A stretch of 64,000 nucleotides of DNA. Source: Pelagibacterium luteolum. Lineage in GTDB: Bacteria > Pseudomonadota > Alphaproteobacteria > Rhizobiales > Devosiaceae. The position numbers and the translations under genes were made by a program. The notes beneath the pieces were generated by a model. It did not search any database and was not told the DNA's origin. It saw only the letters and a program-made list of their open reading frames with translations. Of this stretch, positions 8,271-17,965 are shown in pieces. Location of the stretch: contig NZ_FNCS01000001.1 of assembly GCF_900100665.1 (NCBI RefSeq), forward strand, positions 291,109-355,108, read 5' to 3'. Within the stretch, counting starts at the first letter, position 1, and each line of letters begins with the position of its first letter.

Positions 8271-9154
8271 GCCGTCCGCTCCCGCGCCGAGCGGCGATAG
8301 TCTGTCGGGCTCATCCCCGCCAGCTTGCGAAAACTCGTATTGAACGCTGAAAGCGATCCGAACCCGGAATCCATGGCCACCTGCAAGACATTGACGTCGT
8401 CACGCATCAGCATGGCCTGCGCGTAGGACAACCGCAACAGGCTCACATATTCGTTGAGCGTCATTCCTGTCGATTTCTTGAACATGCTCATCGCGTATTT
8501 GGGATGGATATCGACACAGGACGCAATGGCGCTCGAATCGATGTCGTGACGGAAGTTATCGGCGATATAGGCGCAGATCTCGCCGATATTGTGAAAGCTC
8601 TGCCTGTCGGGCGCTTCGAGCGGCGCCGTATCGGTCGTTGCCGCATCGACGAGCCGGTAGCTGTCGAACTGGATGCGCTCGATCCGCAAAAGCAGTTCAT
8701 CGATCGCATGATTGACCCGCACCCCGTCGTCTGAGCGTAGGTAGTCCGACCAGCGCGCAAAGGACTGATCGTCCCCGGCATCGCGCTTCCCGGCCAGAAG
8801 CGTTGCGCCGCGCATCAGCTTTTGCTGGATATCGACCGGCAGCCGCAGCCTGAAGAAATGCACCAGCGGCAGATGGATCGCGATGAACATCGCATCATCT
8901 CCCGTATCGACCACTTGATGGGGCAGACCGCCCCAGAAGAGGCAAACGTCTCCCGCCTCGAGATGCACTGTGTGACCTTGCATCTGATAATCGACCGAGC
9001 CAGAGAAAACATAGTTGATCTCGACCTGCGCATGCCAGTGCGCCGTCGACATGATGCCGGGCTGCTCGTGGCTGATCACAAGTTGGTTGGGTACGCTCTC
9101 GACTGTACTCTTGAGCGGGTTCCAGTAGCGTTTTTGACCGATCTTACTTTCCAA
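8267..9154 (-). CDS. AraC family transcriptional regulator with cupin sensor domain
   Basis: A 295-residue regulator. The N-terminal half is a cupin (AHWHAQVEINYVFSGSV, then LEAGDVCLFWGGLPHQV, with the His-containing motifs that bind a sugar). The last 100 residues hold the double helix-turn-helix of AraC proteins, ending in AFNTSFRKLAGMSPTDYRRS. It starts with TTG at 9154 behind a GAGGGAG ribosome site. It is divergent from the alpha-galactoside ABC operon (9249 onward), with about 95 bases between, and most likely activates that operon in response to the sugar. Confidence 0.88.
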   Translation of the reverse strand: MESKIGQKRYWNPLKSTVESVPNQLVISHEQPGIMSTAHWHAQVEINYVFSGSVDYQMQGHTVHLEAGDVCLFWGGLPHQVVDTGDDAMFIAIHLPLVHFFRLRLPVDIQQKLMRGATLLAGKRDAGDDQSFARWSDYLRSDDGVRVNHAIDELLLRIERIQFDSYRLVDAATTDTAPLEAPDRQSFHNIGEICAYIADNFRHDIDSSAIASCVDIHPKYAMSMFKKSTGMTLNEYVSLLRLSYAQAMLMRDDVNVLQVAMDSGFGSLSAFNTSFRKLAGMSPTDYRRSARERTA

Positions 9155-9248
9155 CGACTCCCTCTTCCCTTTTCGTGAGACGCCGGCTCTGAACGGGCTA
9201 GTCTAGGATCAGCCCGGCAATCGGGCAACACAAATGGGAGGAATATCA

Positions 9249-10523
9249 ATGCGTCCAACACTGGGATGCGCATCGCTTGCGCTTGTCCTCGGCATGACGG
9301 GAGGTGCTCTCGCGCAATCTGGCGAGATCACGATCTGGAGCTGGGACGTTGCCGCTTCGTCTCTGCAATCGACAATCGAGGGCTTCAACGCCCAATATCC
9401 CGATGTGACCGTCACCGTCGAAGACCTTGGCAACCAGCAGGTCTTCGACCGCACCCTGGCCGGCTGCGCCGCCGGCGGCTCAGGCCTGCCCGACATCATA
9501 TCGATCGAGAACGGGGAAGCAGAAATCTTCTGGAACCAGTTCCCCGACTGTTTCGCCAATCTCCGCGACCTGGGCTACACAGAGGAAATGGCCTCCGGCT
9601 TCCCGGACTTCAAACGCACCGAACTCGAAGTCGGCGATGTCGCCTACGGCATGCCCTGGGACTCCGGTCCGGTCGCCATGTTCTACCGCCGCGACTTTTA
9701 TGAAAACGCCGGCGTCGATCCGGAATCCATAACCACGTGGGGCGACTTCATCGAAGCCGGGCAAGCCATCGCCGAAGCCAATCCGGGCGTCGTAATGGGC
9801 CAGGCCGATTTCAACGGTGATACCGAATGGTTCCGCATGCTCGCCAACGAGCAGGGCTGCGGCTACTTTACCGGCGAGGGCGATGCCATCGCCGTCAACC
9901 AGCCCGGTTGCGTCGCAGCACTCGAAGCGGTCAAGGAGATGGCAGACGCCGGCATCCTCGTCGCCGGCAACTGGGATGAACGCATCCAGGCGATCCGCGC
10001 CGAAACCGTCGCCAGCCAACTCTTTGGCGGCTGGTACGAAGGCACCATTCGCTCAAACGCCCCCGAACAGGAGGGCCTTTGGGGTGTTTACGAAATGCCG
10101 TCGGTGACCGAAGACGGCCCGCGTGCCGCTAACCTCGGTGGCTCCGCCCTTTCGATCACCAACACTTCCGATAACAAGGAAGCCGCCTGGGCCTATGTGA
10201 ACTACACATTGGGCACCAACGAGGGCCAGGTGACGATGCTGCGCGTGTTCGGCCTCGTCCCGTCCCTGCTCTCGGCGCTCGACGACCCTTACGTCGAGGA
10301 AGGCCAGCCCTTCTGGGGTGACCAGGCCATCTGGGTCGATATCCTGGGCACGCTCGACCGCGTCGTCCCCAGCCGCGGCACGCCCTTCTTCGGCGATGCC
10401 CAGGCCATCATCCAGGCTACCCAGACCCAGTATATCAATGGTGGATTCGAAAGTGCCCAAGCCGCGCTCGACGACGCTGCCAGCCAGATCGCACTGGTCA
10501 CCGGCCTGCCGATCGCCGAATAA
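9249..10523 (+). CDS. Sugar ABC transporter substrate-binding protein, probable alpha-galactoside binder
   Basis: A 424-residue binding protein with a signal peptide ending at GALAQ near residue 22. The mature part begins GEITIWSWDVAA, a typical family 1 first beta strand. GGAGGAAT before the ATG at 9249 makes this start much better than the ATG at 9234, which lies on the ribosome site. It opens an operon with two permeases, an ATPase, a double oxidoreductase and a GH4 alpha-galactosidase. The enzyme at the end of the operon points to an alpha-galactoside such as melibiose or raffinose as ligand; this is inference. Confidence 0.87.
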   Translation: MRPTLGCASLALVLGMTGGALAQSGEITIWSWDVAASSLQSTIEGFNAQYPDVTVTVEDLGNQQVFDRTLAGCAAGGSGLPDIISIENGEAEIFWNQFPDCFANLRDLGYTEEMASGFPDFKRTELEVGDVAYGMPWDSGPVAMFYRRDFYENAGVDPESITTWGDFIEAGQAIAEANPGVVMGQADFNGDTEWFRMLANEQGCGYFTGEGDAIAVNQPGCVAALEAVKEMADAGILVAGNWDERIQAIRAETVASQLFGGWYEGTIRSNAPEQEGLWGVYEMPSVTEDGPRAANLGGSALSITNTSDNKEAAWAYVNYTLGTNEGQVTMLRVFGLVPSLLSALDDPYVEEGQPFWGDQAIWVDILGTLDRVVPSRGTPFFGDAQAIIQATQTQYINGGFESAQAALDDAASQIALVTGLPIAE

Positions 10524-10547
10524 TCCCTCTCCCAAGAGGCGCAATCT

Positions 10548-10575
10548 GGAGCGCGGACCGTCTGGCCCGCGCTCC
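10548..10575 (+). promoter_or_regulatory. Intercistronic hairpin after the binding-protein gene
   Basis: GGAGCGCGG at 10548-10556 pairs with CCGCGCTCC at 10567-10575, nine perfect pairs around a ten-base loop, with no T-run after it. It sits between the binding-protein stop and the permease ribosome site (AGGAGGAG), so it more likely protects the upstream message than terminates it. Confidence 0.7.
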
Positions 10576-10595
10576 AACAAAGGAGGAGCAAGGCC

Positions 10596-11456
10596 ATGCG
10601 CGCAACGACGCGAACGGCGTACGGATTTCTGACGCCCTATCTGTTGATCTTCGCCGCCTTCTGGGTCTGGCCGATCATCTATTCGTTCTATCTCTCATTC
10701 CTCTCGACCCGCGTTCAACCCTGGACCTTCAACCCAACCTTCAATTGGGGGCGGTTGATAATCGACCCGGCGTTCTTTAACGCCTTCAAGAACACGATGA
10801 TCATCCTGGTCATCCAGGTGCCCGTGATGATCGCGCTGGCGACGCTCCTCGCCGTCTTGCTGAACTCTCATCTCCTGAAGGCTCGCGGCATCATGCGCTT
10901 TGCCTTCTTCGCCCCGGTCGTTGTCGGCGAAGTCGCCTATGCCGCCGTGTTCCGCCTGATGTTCCAGGCCGATTTCGGCGTCATCAACAAACTGCTCGCC
11001 CTTGTCGGCGTCGCGCCGATTTCCTGGAGTTCGAACCCGACAGCCGCCATGGCGCTGATCATTACGGCCGTCACCTGGCGTTGGGTGGGTTACAACGCCA
11101 TCATCATACTCTCGGGCCTGCAATCGATCCCCGAGGACGTCTATGAGGCCGCGACGCTCGACAAGGTCTCAAAGACCAGGCAGTTCTTTTTCATCACCCT
11201 GCCGCTGCTGCGCCCCATCATCCTGGTCTGCGTGGTCCTCTCTGTCATCGGCACCATGCAGCTCTTTGCCGAACCGTTCCTGATCACCAATCGCGGCGGT
11301 CCGGGCGGCGCGACCGAAACCCTTGGGCTGTTCCTTTACCGCCAGGGCTTCACAGTCCTCAATTTCGGCTACGCCTCCGCCGTCGCCTACACCATCGCGG
11401 CGATCGCCATCGTCATCTCCGTGATCAACTTCTGGCTCGGGAGGGATCCCAAATGA
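10596..11456 (+). CDS. Sugar ABC transporter permease (MalF-like)
   Basis: A 286-residue membrane permease with six predicted helices, beginning with FLTPYLLIFAAFWVWPIIY. The EAA loop is YEAATLDKVSKTRQFF followed by ITLPLLRP, for coupling to the ATPase at 12300. A strong AGGAGGAG precedes the ATG. It overlaps the next permease by ATGA. The RGGPGGATETLGLFLY segment late in the protein is common in MalF homologues. Confidence 0.9.
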   Translation: MRATTRTAYGFLTPYLLIFAAFWVWPIIYSFYLSFLSTRVQPWTFNPTFNWGRLIIDPAFFNAFKNTMIILVIQVPVMIALATLLAVLLNSHLLKARGIMRFAFFAPVVVGEVAYAAVFRLMFQADFGVINKLLALVGVAPISWSSNPTAAMALIITAVTWRWVGYNAIIILSGLQSIPEDVYEAATLDKVSKTRQFFFITLPLLRPIILVCVVLSVIGTMQLFAEPFLITNRGGPGGATETLGLFLYRQGFTVLNFGYASAVAYTIAAIAIVISVINFWLGRDPK

Positions 11457-12289
11457 GATCGAAATCCCAGACCACACTTCTGCGCACCGTCGGCCTGCAC
11501 GCCGTCTTGGTGCCGCTGGCACTCATTTGGCTGTTTCCCATCTGGATGATGATCGTTTTTTCCACCCAGCCGGAAAACGCGATCTTCTCCTCGAACCTCG
11601 TCCTCCTGCCGTCCGACCAGTTCGCCAACAATTTCGCACTCCTCCAAGCCGACACCGGTTTTTTGCGCACCGTCTTCGTCTCGATCGTCGTCGCGACGGT
11701 CTATACCGTCGTCTCGGTCTTTTTGACCTCCATGGCCGGCTGGGCGCTGGCGCGTTACAATTTCGCTGGTAAGGGCGTCGTCCTCGCCATCATCCTCGGC
11801 ACCCTGACGCTGCCCTATTTCGTCGTCGTTATCCCCCAGTTCATCATGGTCGCCCGCGATTTCGGGCTGGGCAACACGTGGTTCGCGCTGATCGTGCCGC
11901 CGCTGTTCAATTCTCTCGGCGTCCTCTTCATGCGCCAATCGTTCTCCATGATGCCGGGCGAACTCTTCGACGCCGCCCGCGTCGAGGGGGTCAAAGAATG
12001 GCAGATCTTTTTGCGCGTCGCCCTGCCCATGGCCCGCCCGACCATTGCAGCGCTGTGCATCATTCTATTTCTGGCGAGCTGGAACAATTATCTCTGGCCA
12101 CTGCTGATCAACAATCGCCCCGACATGATGACCGCGCCCGTGGCGCTGGGCTCGCTTATCGGTCTCACCCGCGTCTCATGGGGCGGCATCATGACCGGGG
12201 CCGTCGTCCTCACGCTCCCCATGCTCTTCGCCTTCGTCGTGCTTCAACGCCATTTCGTCGCCGGCATCGCCGCCGGCGCCATCAAATAG
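11453..12289 (+). CDS. Sugar ABC transporter permease (MalG-like)
   Basis: A 278-residue permease, partner of the preceding one and coupled to it by an ATGA overlap. It has a first helix at about residues 13-33 ([19 protein letters not shown]), then a periplasmic loop and five further helices. The EAA loop reads [15 protein letters not shown] followed by VALPMARP. Ten bases separate it from the ATPase gene, with GGAG in the gap. Confidence 0.9.
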   Translation: MRSKSQTTLLRTVGLHAVLVPLALIWLFPIWMMIVFSTQPENAIFSSNLVLLPSDQFANNFALLQADTGFLRTVFVSIVVATVYTVVSVFLTSMAGWALARYNFAGKGVVLAIILGTLTLPYFVVVIPQFIMVARDFGLGNTWFALIVPPLFNSLGVLFMRQSFSMMPGELFDAARVEGVKEWQIFLRVALPMARPTIAALCIILFLASWNNYLWPLLINNRPDMMTAPVALGSLIGLTRVSWGGIMTGAVVLTLPMLFAFVVLQRHFVAGIAAGAIK

Positions 12290-12299
12290 GAGCGCTTCC

Positions 12300-13385
12300 A
12301 TGTCCGGCGTGACCCTTTCAAATGTCCAGAAGCGCTTCGGCGCGGTCGAAGTCATCCATGGCGTTGATCTAACGGTTGACGATGGCGAATTCGTCGTCTT
12401 CGTCGGCCCATCGGGGTGCGGGAAATCCACCCTCCTGCGCATGATCGCGGGCCTCGAGGACATTTCGGGCGGCGAAATTTCCATCGGCGGCACGACGGTC
12501 AACGACGTCGAGCCCGCCGACCGCGGCATCGCCATGGTGTTCCAGTCCTACGCGCTCTACCCCCACATGACGGTCGAACAGAACCTCTCGTTCGGCCTAC
12601 GCATGAACGGCAAGCCCCGAGATGATATTGCCCGCCGCGTGACCAAAGCCGCTTCGATCCTCCAGATCGAACCCCTGCTTGCCCGCCGCCCCAAACAGCT
12701 TTCGGGGGGCCAGCGCCAGCGCGTCGCTATCGGTCGCGCCATCGTGCGCGAGCCGGACGTCTTCCTATTCGATGAACCCCTGTCCAATCTCGACGCAGAA
12801 CTGCGCGTCCAGATGCGCGTCGAGATCGCCAGGCTGCACAAGGAACTGGGCACGACGATGATCTATGTCACCCACGACCAGACCGAGGCCATGACGCTCG
12901 CCGATAAGATCGTGGTCCTGCGCGATGGCCGCGTTGAACAGGTCGGCGCCCCGCTCGATCTCTACGACGACCCCGCCAACCGCTTCGTCGCCGGATTTGT
13001 CGGCTCCCCGCGCATGAATTTCATGGCCGCCAAAGTTGTCGATACCACCCCGGGGTCCGTCACCATCGAAACCGACAACCACGGCAGCGCCCGCCTCACA
13101 CTACCCGTCAGACAGGCGTTCCAGACTGGCGACGCCGTCACCCTCGGGATCCGCCCCGAACATTTCGGAGGCCCCGATGGTGATGGCACCCGCTTGACCG
13201 TCAACGTCGATGTGGCCGAACATCTCGGCGCGACAAGTTTCGTCTATGCCAATATGGCAACCGGCGAGCAATTGATCATCGAGCGCGAGCAGTCGCGATC
13301 GGAAATGGGCAAGACCGAGCTCACAATTACCATTCCTCCGGCCCGCGCTTATCTCTTCGATAGCGCCGGCGACCGGATCCGCTAA
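12300..13385 (+). CDS. ABC transporter ATP-binding protein (UgpC/MsmK type)
   Basis: A 361-residue ATPase for carbohydrate importers. Walker A is GPSGCGKST near residue 37, the ABC signature is [14 protein letters not shown] near 135, Walker B is [13 protein letters not shown], and the switch His is in YVTHDQ. After about residue 235 comes the TOBE/MalK regulatory domain (residues 240-361), ending in the PPARAYLFD segment typical of this class. It serves the two permeases upstream. As ATPases of this type are often shared, it may also power the ATPase-less importer at 397-3537. Confidence 0.92.
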   Translation: MSGVTLSNVQKRFGAVEVIHGVDLTVDDGEFVVFVGPSGCGKSTLLRMIAGLEDISGGEISIGGTTVNDVEPADRGIAMVFQSYALYPHMTVEQNLSFGLRMNGKPRDDIARRVTKAASILQIEPLLARRPKQLSGGQRQRVAIGRAIVREPDVFLFDEPLSNLDAELRVQMRVEIARLHKELGTTMIYVTHDQTEAMTLADKIVVLRDGRVEQVGAPLDLYDDPANRFVAGFVGSPRMNFMAAKVVDTTPGSVTIETDNHGSARLTLPVRQAFQTGDAVTLGIRPEHFGGPDGDGTRLTVNVDVAEHLGATSFVYANMATGEQLIIEREQSRSEMGKTELTITIPPARAYLFDSAGDRIR

Positions 13386-13418
13386 CAACGCTGTCACCGC
13401 AGAAAGAGACCAATATCC

Positions 13419-15434
13419 ATGTCGCAACAGCAAAAAGTCCGCTGGGGCATTCTTGGCCCGGGTTCCATCGCCCGCGCCTTCGCCGGCGGCCTCGCCCACA
13501 GCCAATCGGGCGAGCTCGTAGCCCTCGGCGCCCGCAACCCCGACAAGCCAGACTACGCCGAGCATTTCCCCGGCGTGCGCGTGCACGATGGCTATGACGC
13601 GCTGCTCGCCGACCCCGACATCGACGCGGTCTATATCGCAACGCCCCATCCCCAGCACGCCCAATGGGCCATCAAGGGCGCCCAGGCCGGCAAGCACGTT
13701 CTCTGCGAAAAGCCCATGGGCCTTACCGCCTTTGAGGCCGACGCGATGTTTCATGCCGCGCGCAAGGCGAGGACCTTTATGGGCGAGGCCTTCATGTACC
13801 GCCTTCACCCAATGACGCAAAAGCTGATCGACCTGATCGCGTCCGGTGAAATCGGCGACGTTCGCGCCATCAAGTCGAGCTTCGGCTACGCCATGCCACG
13901 CTTTGACCCGGACCACCGCCTCTACGCCAACCATCTCGCAGGCGGCGGCATACTTGATGTCGGCTGCTACCCGGTCTCCATGGCCCGCCTCATCGCCGGC
14001 GCGACCCAGGGCAAGCCCTTTGTCGAACCTGAAACCGTCTCTGGCGTTGCCCATTTGGGCCAGTCGGGCGTCGACGAATGGGCGGCAGCGGTGCTCAAAT
14101 TCCCCGGCGGCATCCTTGCCGAAGTCTCATGCTCCATCTCGCTGGCCCAGGACAACGTCTTGCGCATCCTGGGCACGAAGGGCCGCATCGAAATCGCCAA
14201 TTTCTGGTTCGCCACCGGCCACAAGGGCGGCACGGCGACAATCGACATCATCCGCACCGACGGAAAGCATGAACCCATCGAGGTTTCGGAAGCCGGATGG
14301 CTCTATGCTTTCGAGGCGGAAGCCGCCAGCCAGGCGATCCTCAATGGCAAGAGTGAATTCGACGCCCCGGGCATGAGCTGGGACGATACACTCGGCAACC
14401 TCCGCACCCTCGACAAATGGCGCCAAACCGCCGGCCTCGAATACGAAATCGAAAAGCCGACCCTGCGCACCAAAACGCTCACGGGTGACACCCTCGCCAA
14501 GCGCAGCGACCGCATCGCCCGCGTCGCCATTCCGGGCCTTGAAAAACCCATCTCCAAACTCGCCCTCGGCTTTGAGGATTTCCGCTCCTTCTCCAGCGCC
14601 GCCATCCTCCTCGATGCCTATTACGAAAAAGGCGGCAATGCCTTCGACACTGCCTTCATCTACGGCAACGGCATCACCGAAACCCTGTTCGGCGACTGGC
14701 AATCATCACGCGGCGTCCGCGACGATGTCGTGCTCATCGGCAAGGGCGCCCACTCGCCCCTGACCTACCCCGACGTCATCGCCAAACAGCTCGACATCAG
14801 CCTTTCCAAACTCAAGACCGACCATGTCGACGTTTATTTCATGCATCGCGACAACACCGACGTGCCCGTCGACGAATTCGTCGACGCTATGGACGCAGAG
14901 GTCAGTAAGGGCCGCATCCGTGGCCCGTTCGGCGGCTCGAACTGGACCCGCGAGCGCTTCGACGAGGCCGTCGCCTACGCCAGACGCGCCGGCAAGACCG
15001 CCCCATCGGCGCTCTCGAACAATTTCTCGCTCGCAGAGATGCAAAAGCCCCTCTGGCCCGGCTGCGTCGCCTCATCTGACGATCAATGGCGCGACTGGCT
15101 CACCGACCGCCAGGTCACCAATTTCGCATGGTCGAGCCAGGGCCGGGGCTTTTTCACCGACCGGGCCGGACGCGGCAGGCGCGACAACGAAGAACTGGTC
15201 GAGACGTGGTACACCGACGCCAATTTCGCCCGCCGCGACCGCGCGATCGAACTTGCGCAAAAGCTTGGCAAAAAACCCATCCACGTGGCGCTGGCCTATT
15301 GCCTCAACCAGCCCTTCCCCTTGATCCCGCTGATCGGCCCGCGCACGCTTGCTGAGCTTGACGACAGTCTAGAGGCGCTCGACATCACATTGACTGAGGA
15401 CGATATCCTCTGGTTACGCGACGGAAAGCGCTAG
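13419..15434 (+). CDS. Fused Gfo/Idh/MocA oxidoreductase - aldo/keto reductase
   Basis: A 671-residue two-domain enzyme. Residues 1 to about 345 form a Gfo/Idh/MocA dehydrogenase: a nucleotide site at WGILGPGSIARAF, the EKP motif (VLCEKPMGLT) and a substrate-side HLAGGGILDVGCYP. Residues from about 365 form an aldo/keto reductase with an intact tetrad: Asp and Tyr in FDTAFIYGNG, Lys in LIGKGAH, His in YFMHRDN. The reading frame is open across the joint, so this is a real fusion. It lies two bases before the GH4 alpha-galactosidase, so it probably oxidises or reduces the sugar released. Both halves appear catalytically complete. Confidence 0.85.
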   Translation: MSQQQKVRWGILGPGSIARAFAGGLAHSQSGELVALGARNPDKPDYAEHFPGVRVHDGYDALLADPDIDAVYIATPHPQHAQWAIKGAQAGKHVLCEKPMGLTAFEADAMFHAARKARTFMGEAFMYRLHPMTQKLIDLIASGEIGDVRAIKSSFGYAMPRFDPDHRLYANHLAGGGILDVGCYPVSMARLIAGATQGKPFVEPETVSGVAHLGQSGVDEWAAAVLKFPGGILAEVSCSISLAQDNVLRILGTKGRIEIANFWFATGHKGGTATIDIIRTDGKHEPIEVSEAGWLYAFEAEAASQAILNGKSEFDAPGMSWDDTLGNLRTLDKWRQTAGLEYEIEKPTLRTKTLTGDTLAKRSDRIARVAIPGLEKPISKLALGFEDFRSFSSAAILLDAYYEKGGNAFDTAFIYGNGITETLFGDWQSSRGVRDDVVLIGKGAHSPLTYPDVIAKQLDISLSKLKTDHVDVYFMHRDNTDVPVDEFVDAMDAEVSKGRIRGPFGGSNWTRERFDEAVAYARRAGKTAPSALSNNFSLAEMQKPLWPGCVASSDDQWRDWLTDRQVTNFAWSSQGRGFFTDRAGRGRRDNEELVETWYTDANFARRDRAIELAQKLGKKPIHVALAYCLNQPFPLIPLIGPRTLAELDDSLEALDITLTEDDILWLRDGKR

Positions 15435-15436
15435 GC

Positions 15437-16786
15437 ATGGCCTCTCCCAAAATCGCCTTCATCGGGGCCGGCTCCACGGTCTTTATGAAAAACATCATCG
15501 GCGACATCCTGCACCGCCCGGCGCTCAAGGGCGCGCGCATCGCGCTGATGGATATCGATCCCCACCGTCTCGCCGATAGCGAGATGGTGGTCGGCAAGCT
15601 CATCAAGTCGCTTGATGCTCGCGCCGAAATCACCACCCACACCGACCAGCGCGCCGCGCTGGCCGGCGCCGATTTCATCGTCGTCGCCTTCCAGGTCGGT
15701 GGCTACGAGCCCTCGACAGTCATCGATTTCGAAGTGCCAAAACGCTTCGGCCTGCGCCAGACCATCGCCGATACGCTCGGGGTGGGCGGCATCATGCGCG
15801 GCCTGCGCACGGTACCGCATCTCTGGAAAATCTGCGCCGACATGCAGGATCTCTGCCCGGACGCCATCCTGCTCCAATACGTCAACCCCATGGCCATCAA
15901 CACCTGGGCTATCACCGAGAAATTTCCCGCCATCCGCCTGGTCGGCCTTTGCCATTCGGTGCAGGGCACGGCCTTCGAACTCGCCCGCGACCTCGACATC
16001 CCCTATGCCTCCCTGCGCTACAAGGCCGCCGGCATCAACCACATGGCCTTCTATCTCCATTTCGAGCAGCGCCAGCCCGACGGGTCGCACAAAAATCTCT
16101 ACCCCGACCTCCTCGCCGGTTACCGCGCCGGAAATATCCCCAAACCCAGCCATTGGAACCCGCGCTGCCCCAATAAGGTGCGCTACGACATGATGACGAG
16201 GCTGGGCTATTTCGTCACCGAAAGCTCCGAACACTTTGCCGAATACGTGCCCTGGTTCATCAAATCGGGCCGCGAGGATCTGATCGAAAAATACGGCATC
16301 CCCCTCGACGAATACCCAAAGCGTTGCGTCGAACAGATCGAACGCTGGACCGAACAGGCCGAGCACTATCGCAAGGCCGAGACCATCGAGGTCGAGGAAA
16401 GCCACGAATACGCGTCTTCCATCGTCAACGCCGTCTGGACAGGCGAACCCGCCGTCATATACGGCAATGTCCGCAACAACGGCGCCATCACCTCACTGCC
16501 CGACGCCTGCGCCGTCGAAGTCCCGTGCCTCGTGGACGCCAACGGCATCCAGCCCACCCATATCGGCGAACTGCCCCCGCAACTGACGGCCTTGATGCGC
16601 ACCAACATCAACGTGCAGGAACTGACCGTCCATGCGCTGATCACGGAGAACCGCGAGCATATCTATCATGCCGCCATGATGGACCCTCACACAGCCACAG
16701 AGCTCGATCTCGACCAGATCTGGTCACTGGTCGATGATCTCATCGCAGCTCACGGCGACATGCTCCCCAACTGGGTGAGGGCCTGA
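15437..16786 (+). CDS. melA: Alpha-galactosidase, glycoside hydrolase family 4
   Basis: A 449-residue NAD- and metal-dependent glycosidase. The N-terminal Rossmann motif is IAFIGAGSTVF, the metal and substrate region shows LCHSVQG and AGINHMAF, and the adenine side is marked by LMDIDPHR. The family oxidises C3 of the sugar, eliminates the aglycone and re-reduces, so it needs NAD and a divalent metal rather than two carboxylates. The MelA-like spacing and CHSVQ motif favour alpha-galactosidase over the 6-phospho-glucosidase branch; the alternatives are alpha-glucosidase or alpha-glucuronidase. It is the last gene of the operon, starting two bases after the fusion oxidoreductase. Confidence 0.85.
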   Translation: MASPKIAFIGAGSTVFMKNIIGDILHRPALKGARIALMDIDPHRLADSEMVVGKLIKSLDARAEITTHTDQRAALAGADFIVVAFQVGGYEPSTVIDFEVPKRFGLRQTIADTLGVGGIMRGLRTVPHLWKICADMQDLCPDAILLQYVNPMAINTWAITEKFPAIRLVGLCHSVQGTAFELARDLDIPYASLRYKAAGINHMAFYLHFEQRQPDGSHKNLYPDLLAGYRAGNIPKPSHWNPRCPNKVRYDMMTRLGYFVTESSEHFAEYVPWFIKSGREDLIEKYGIPLDEYPKRCVEQIERWTEQAEHYRKAETIEVEESHEYASSIVNAVWTGEPAVIYGNVRNNGAITSLPDACAVEVPCLVDANGIQPTHIGELPPQLTALMRTNINVQELTVHALITENREHIYHAAMMDPHTATELDLDQIWSLVDDLIAAHGDMLPNWVRA

Positions 16787-16790
16787 TTAG

Positions 16791-17894
16791 CTATTTTCCG
16801 GTCTTAAACAGATTGGAAAACTGCCGCGGCTGCGAACGCCAATATTGCGGAGGCGCCGTCACCTGCGCCCCCAGCGCCGCCGCGGCATGCCAAGGCCAAC
16901 GCGGATCGTAGAGCGCAGCGCGCGCAATCGCGATCATATCGGCATCGCCCGTGGAAACGATCGCCTCGGCCTGTTCCGGTTGGGTGATCAGTCCCACAGC
17001 CACCACCGGCATGGAGACGGCTTCCTTTACCTGTCTTGCCAACGGCACCTGATAATTGGGCCCGACAGGAATGGCCTGCTTGGGATGATTGCCCCCGCTC
17101 GAGACGTGGATCGCCGCGCACCCGCGTGCTTCGAGCGCCTTGGCAAACTGCGCGGTCTGTTCGCCATCCCAGCCGCCCTCGACCCAATCGCTCCCCGAAA
17201 CCCGAACCGTCACCGGCCGCTCGGCGGGAAAATTGGCTCGTACAATATCAAAGATTTCCAGCGGAAACCGCATGCGGTTTTCAAGCGATCCGCCATACTG
17301 GTCGGTGCGCTTATTGGAAATCGGAGACAGAAATTCATGCAGCAGATACCCGTGCGCCGCATGGATCTGGATCAGGTCGATCCCCAGCCGCCCGGCCCGC
17401 TGCGCCGCCGCGCCAAACGCCTTGCGCAGCCGCTCCAGCCCCGCATCGTCCAGCGCAACAGGCGCAACATGCCCCTCGGTATAGGCGACATTCGACGGCG
17501 CCTCGGTCTGCCAACCATTGTCGGTATCGGGCGCAATCTGGGCGCCGCCGAACCACGGCAGATCACTGCTCGCTTTGCGGCCGGCATGGGCGAGTTGAAT
17601 GGCGATCGGCATCTTCGACCATTTGCGAATCCCCTCGAGCACCCGCCCCATCGCCACCTCGGTCGCGTCGTCGTAAAGCCCGACGTCGCCATAGGTAATG
17701 CGCCCCTCGGGCACTACGGCGGTCGCCTCAATGGTCAAGATGCCCGCGCCTGACATGGCCAGATGCCCGAGATGGATCAGATGCCACTCGTTCATCTGCC
17801 CATCATTCGCCGAGTACATGCACATCGGCGCAATCACGATGCTGTTGTCCAGCGTGAGGCCACCAATAGAAATGGAATCGAACAGTTTTGGCAT
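16791..17894 (-). CDS. NADH:flavin oxidoreductase, Old Yellow Enzyme (YqjM/XenA type)
   Basis: A 367-residue FMN-dependent ene-reductase. The N-terminal PMCMYSA holds the Cys typical of the thermophilic-like YqjM/XenA branch. QLAHAGRKAS and IHAAHGYLLHEFLSP carry the substrate-binding His residues, and KRTDQYGGSLENR and the C-terminal IARAALYDPRWPWHAA are class signatures. Such enzymes reduce activated C=C bonds of enones, maleimides or nitro compounds. The start is backed by GGAG ahead of the ATG at 17894. It converges on melA four bases away and is monocistronic. The cellular substrate is unknown. Confidence 0.9.
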   Translation of the reverse strand: MPKLFDSISIGGLTLDNSIVIAPMCMYSANDGQMNEWHLIHLGHLAMSGAGILTIEATAVVPEGRITYGDVGLYDDATEVAMGRVLEGIRKWSKMPIAIQLAHAGRKASSDLPWFGGAQIAPDTDNGWQTEAPSNVAYTEGHVAPVALDDAGLERLRKAFGAAAQRAGRLGIDLIQIHAAHGYLLHEFLSPISNKRTDQYGGSLENRMRFPLEIFDIVRANFPAERPVTVRVSGSDWVEGGWDGEQTAQFAKALEARGCAAIHVSSGGNHPKQAIPVGPNYQVPLARQVKEAVSMPVVAVGLITQPEQAEAIVSTGDADMIAIARAALYDPRWPWHAAAALGAQVTAPPQYWRSQPRQFSNLFKTGK

Positions 17895-17965
17895 AAAAGG
17901 CTCCGGGATAAAGACAGGGAGCCAATCTAGGTACTGCGGGACAGAACGTTAACCCCGGCCGGCGG

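Noticed and set aside
13101..14054. 317-codon minus-strand frame across the ATPase end and the fusion gene start
   Set aside because: Spans two real genes in antisense and has no recognisable domain or ribosome site.
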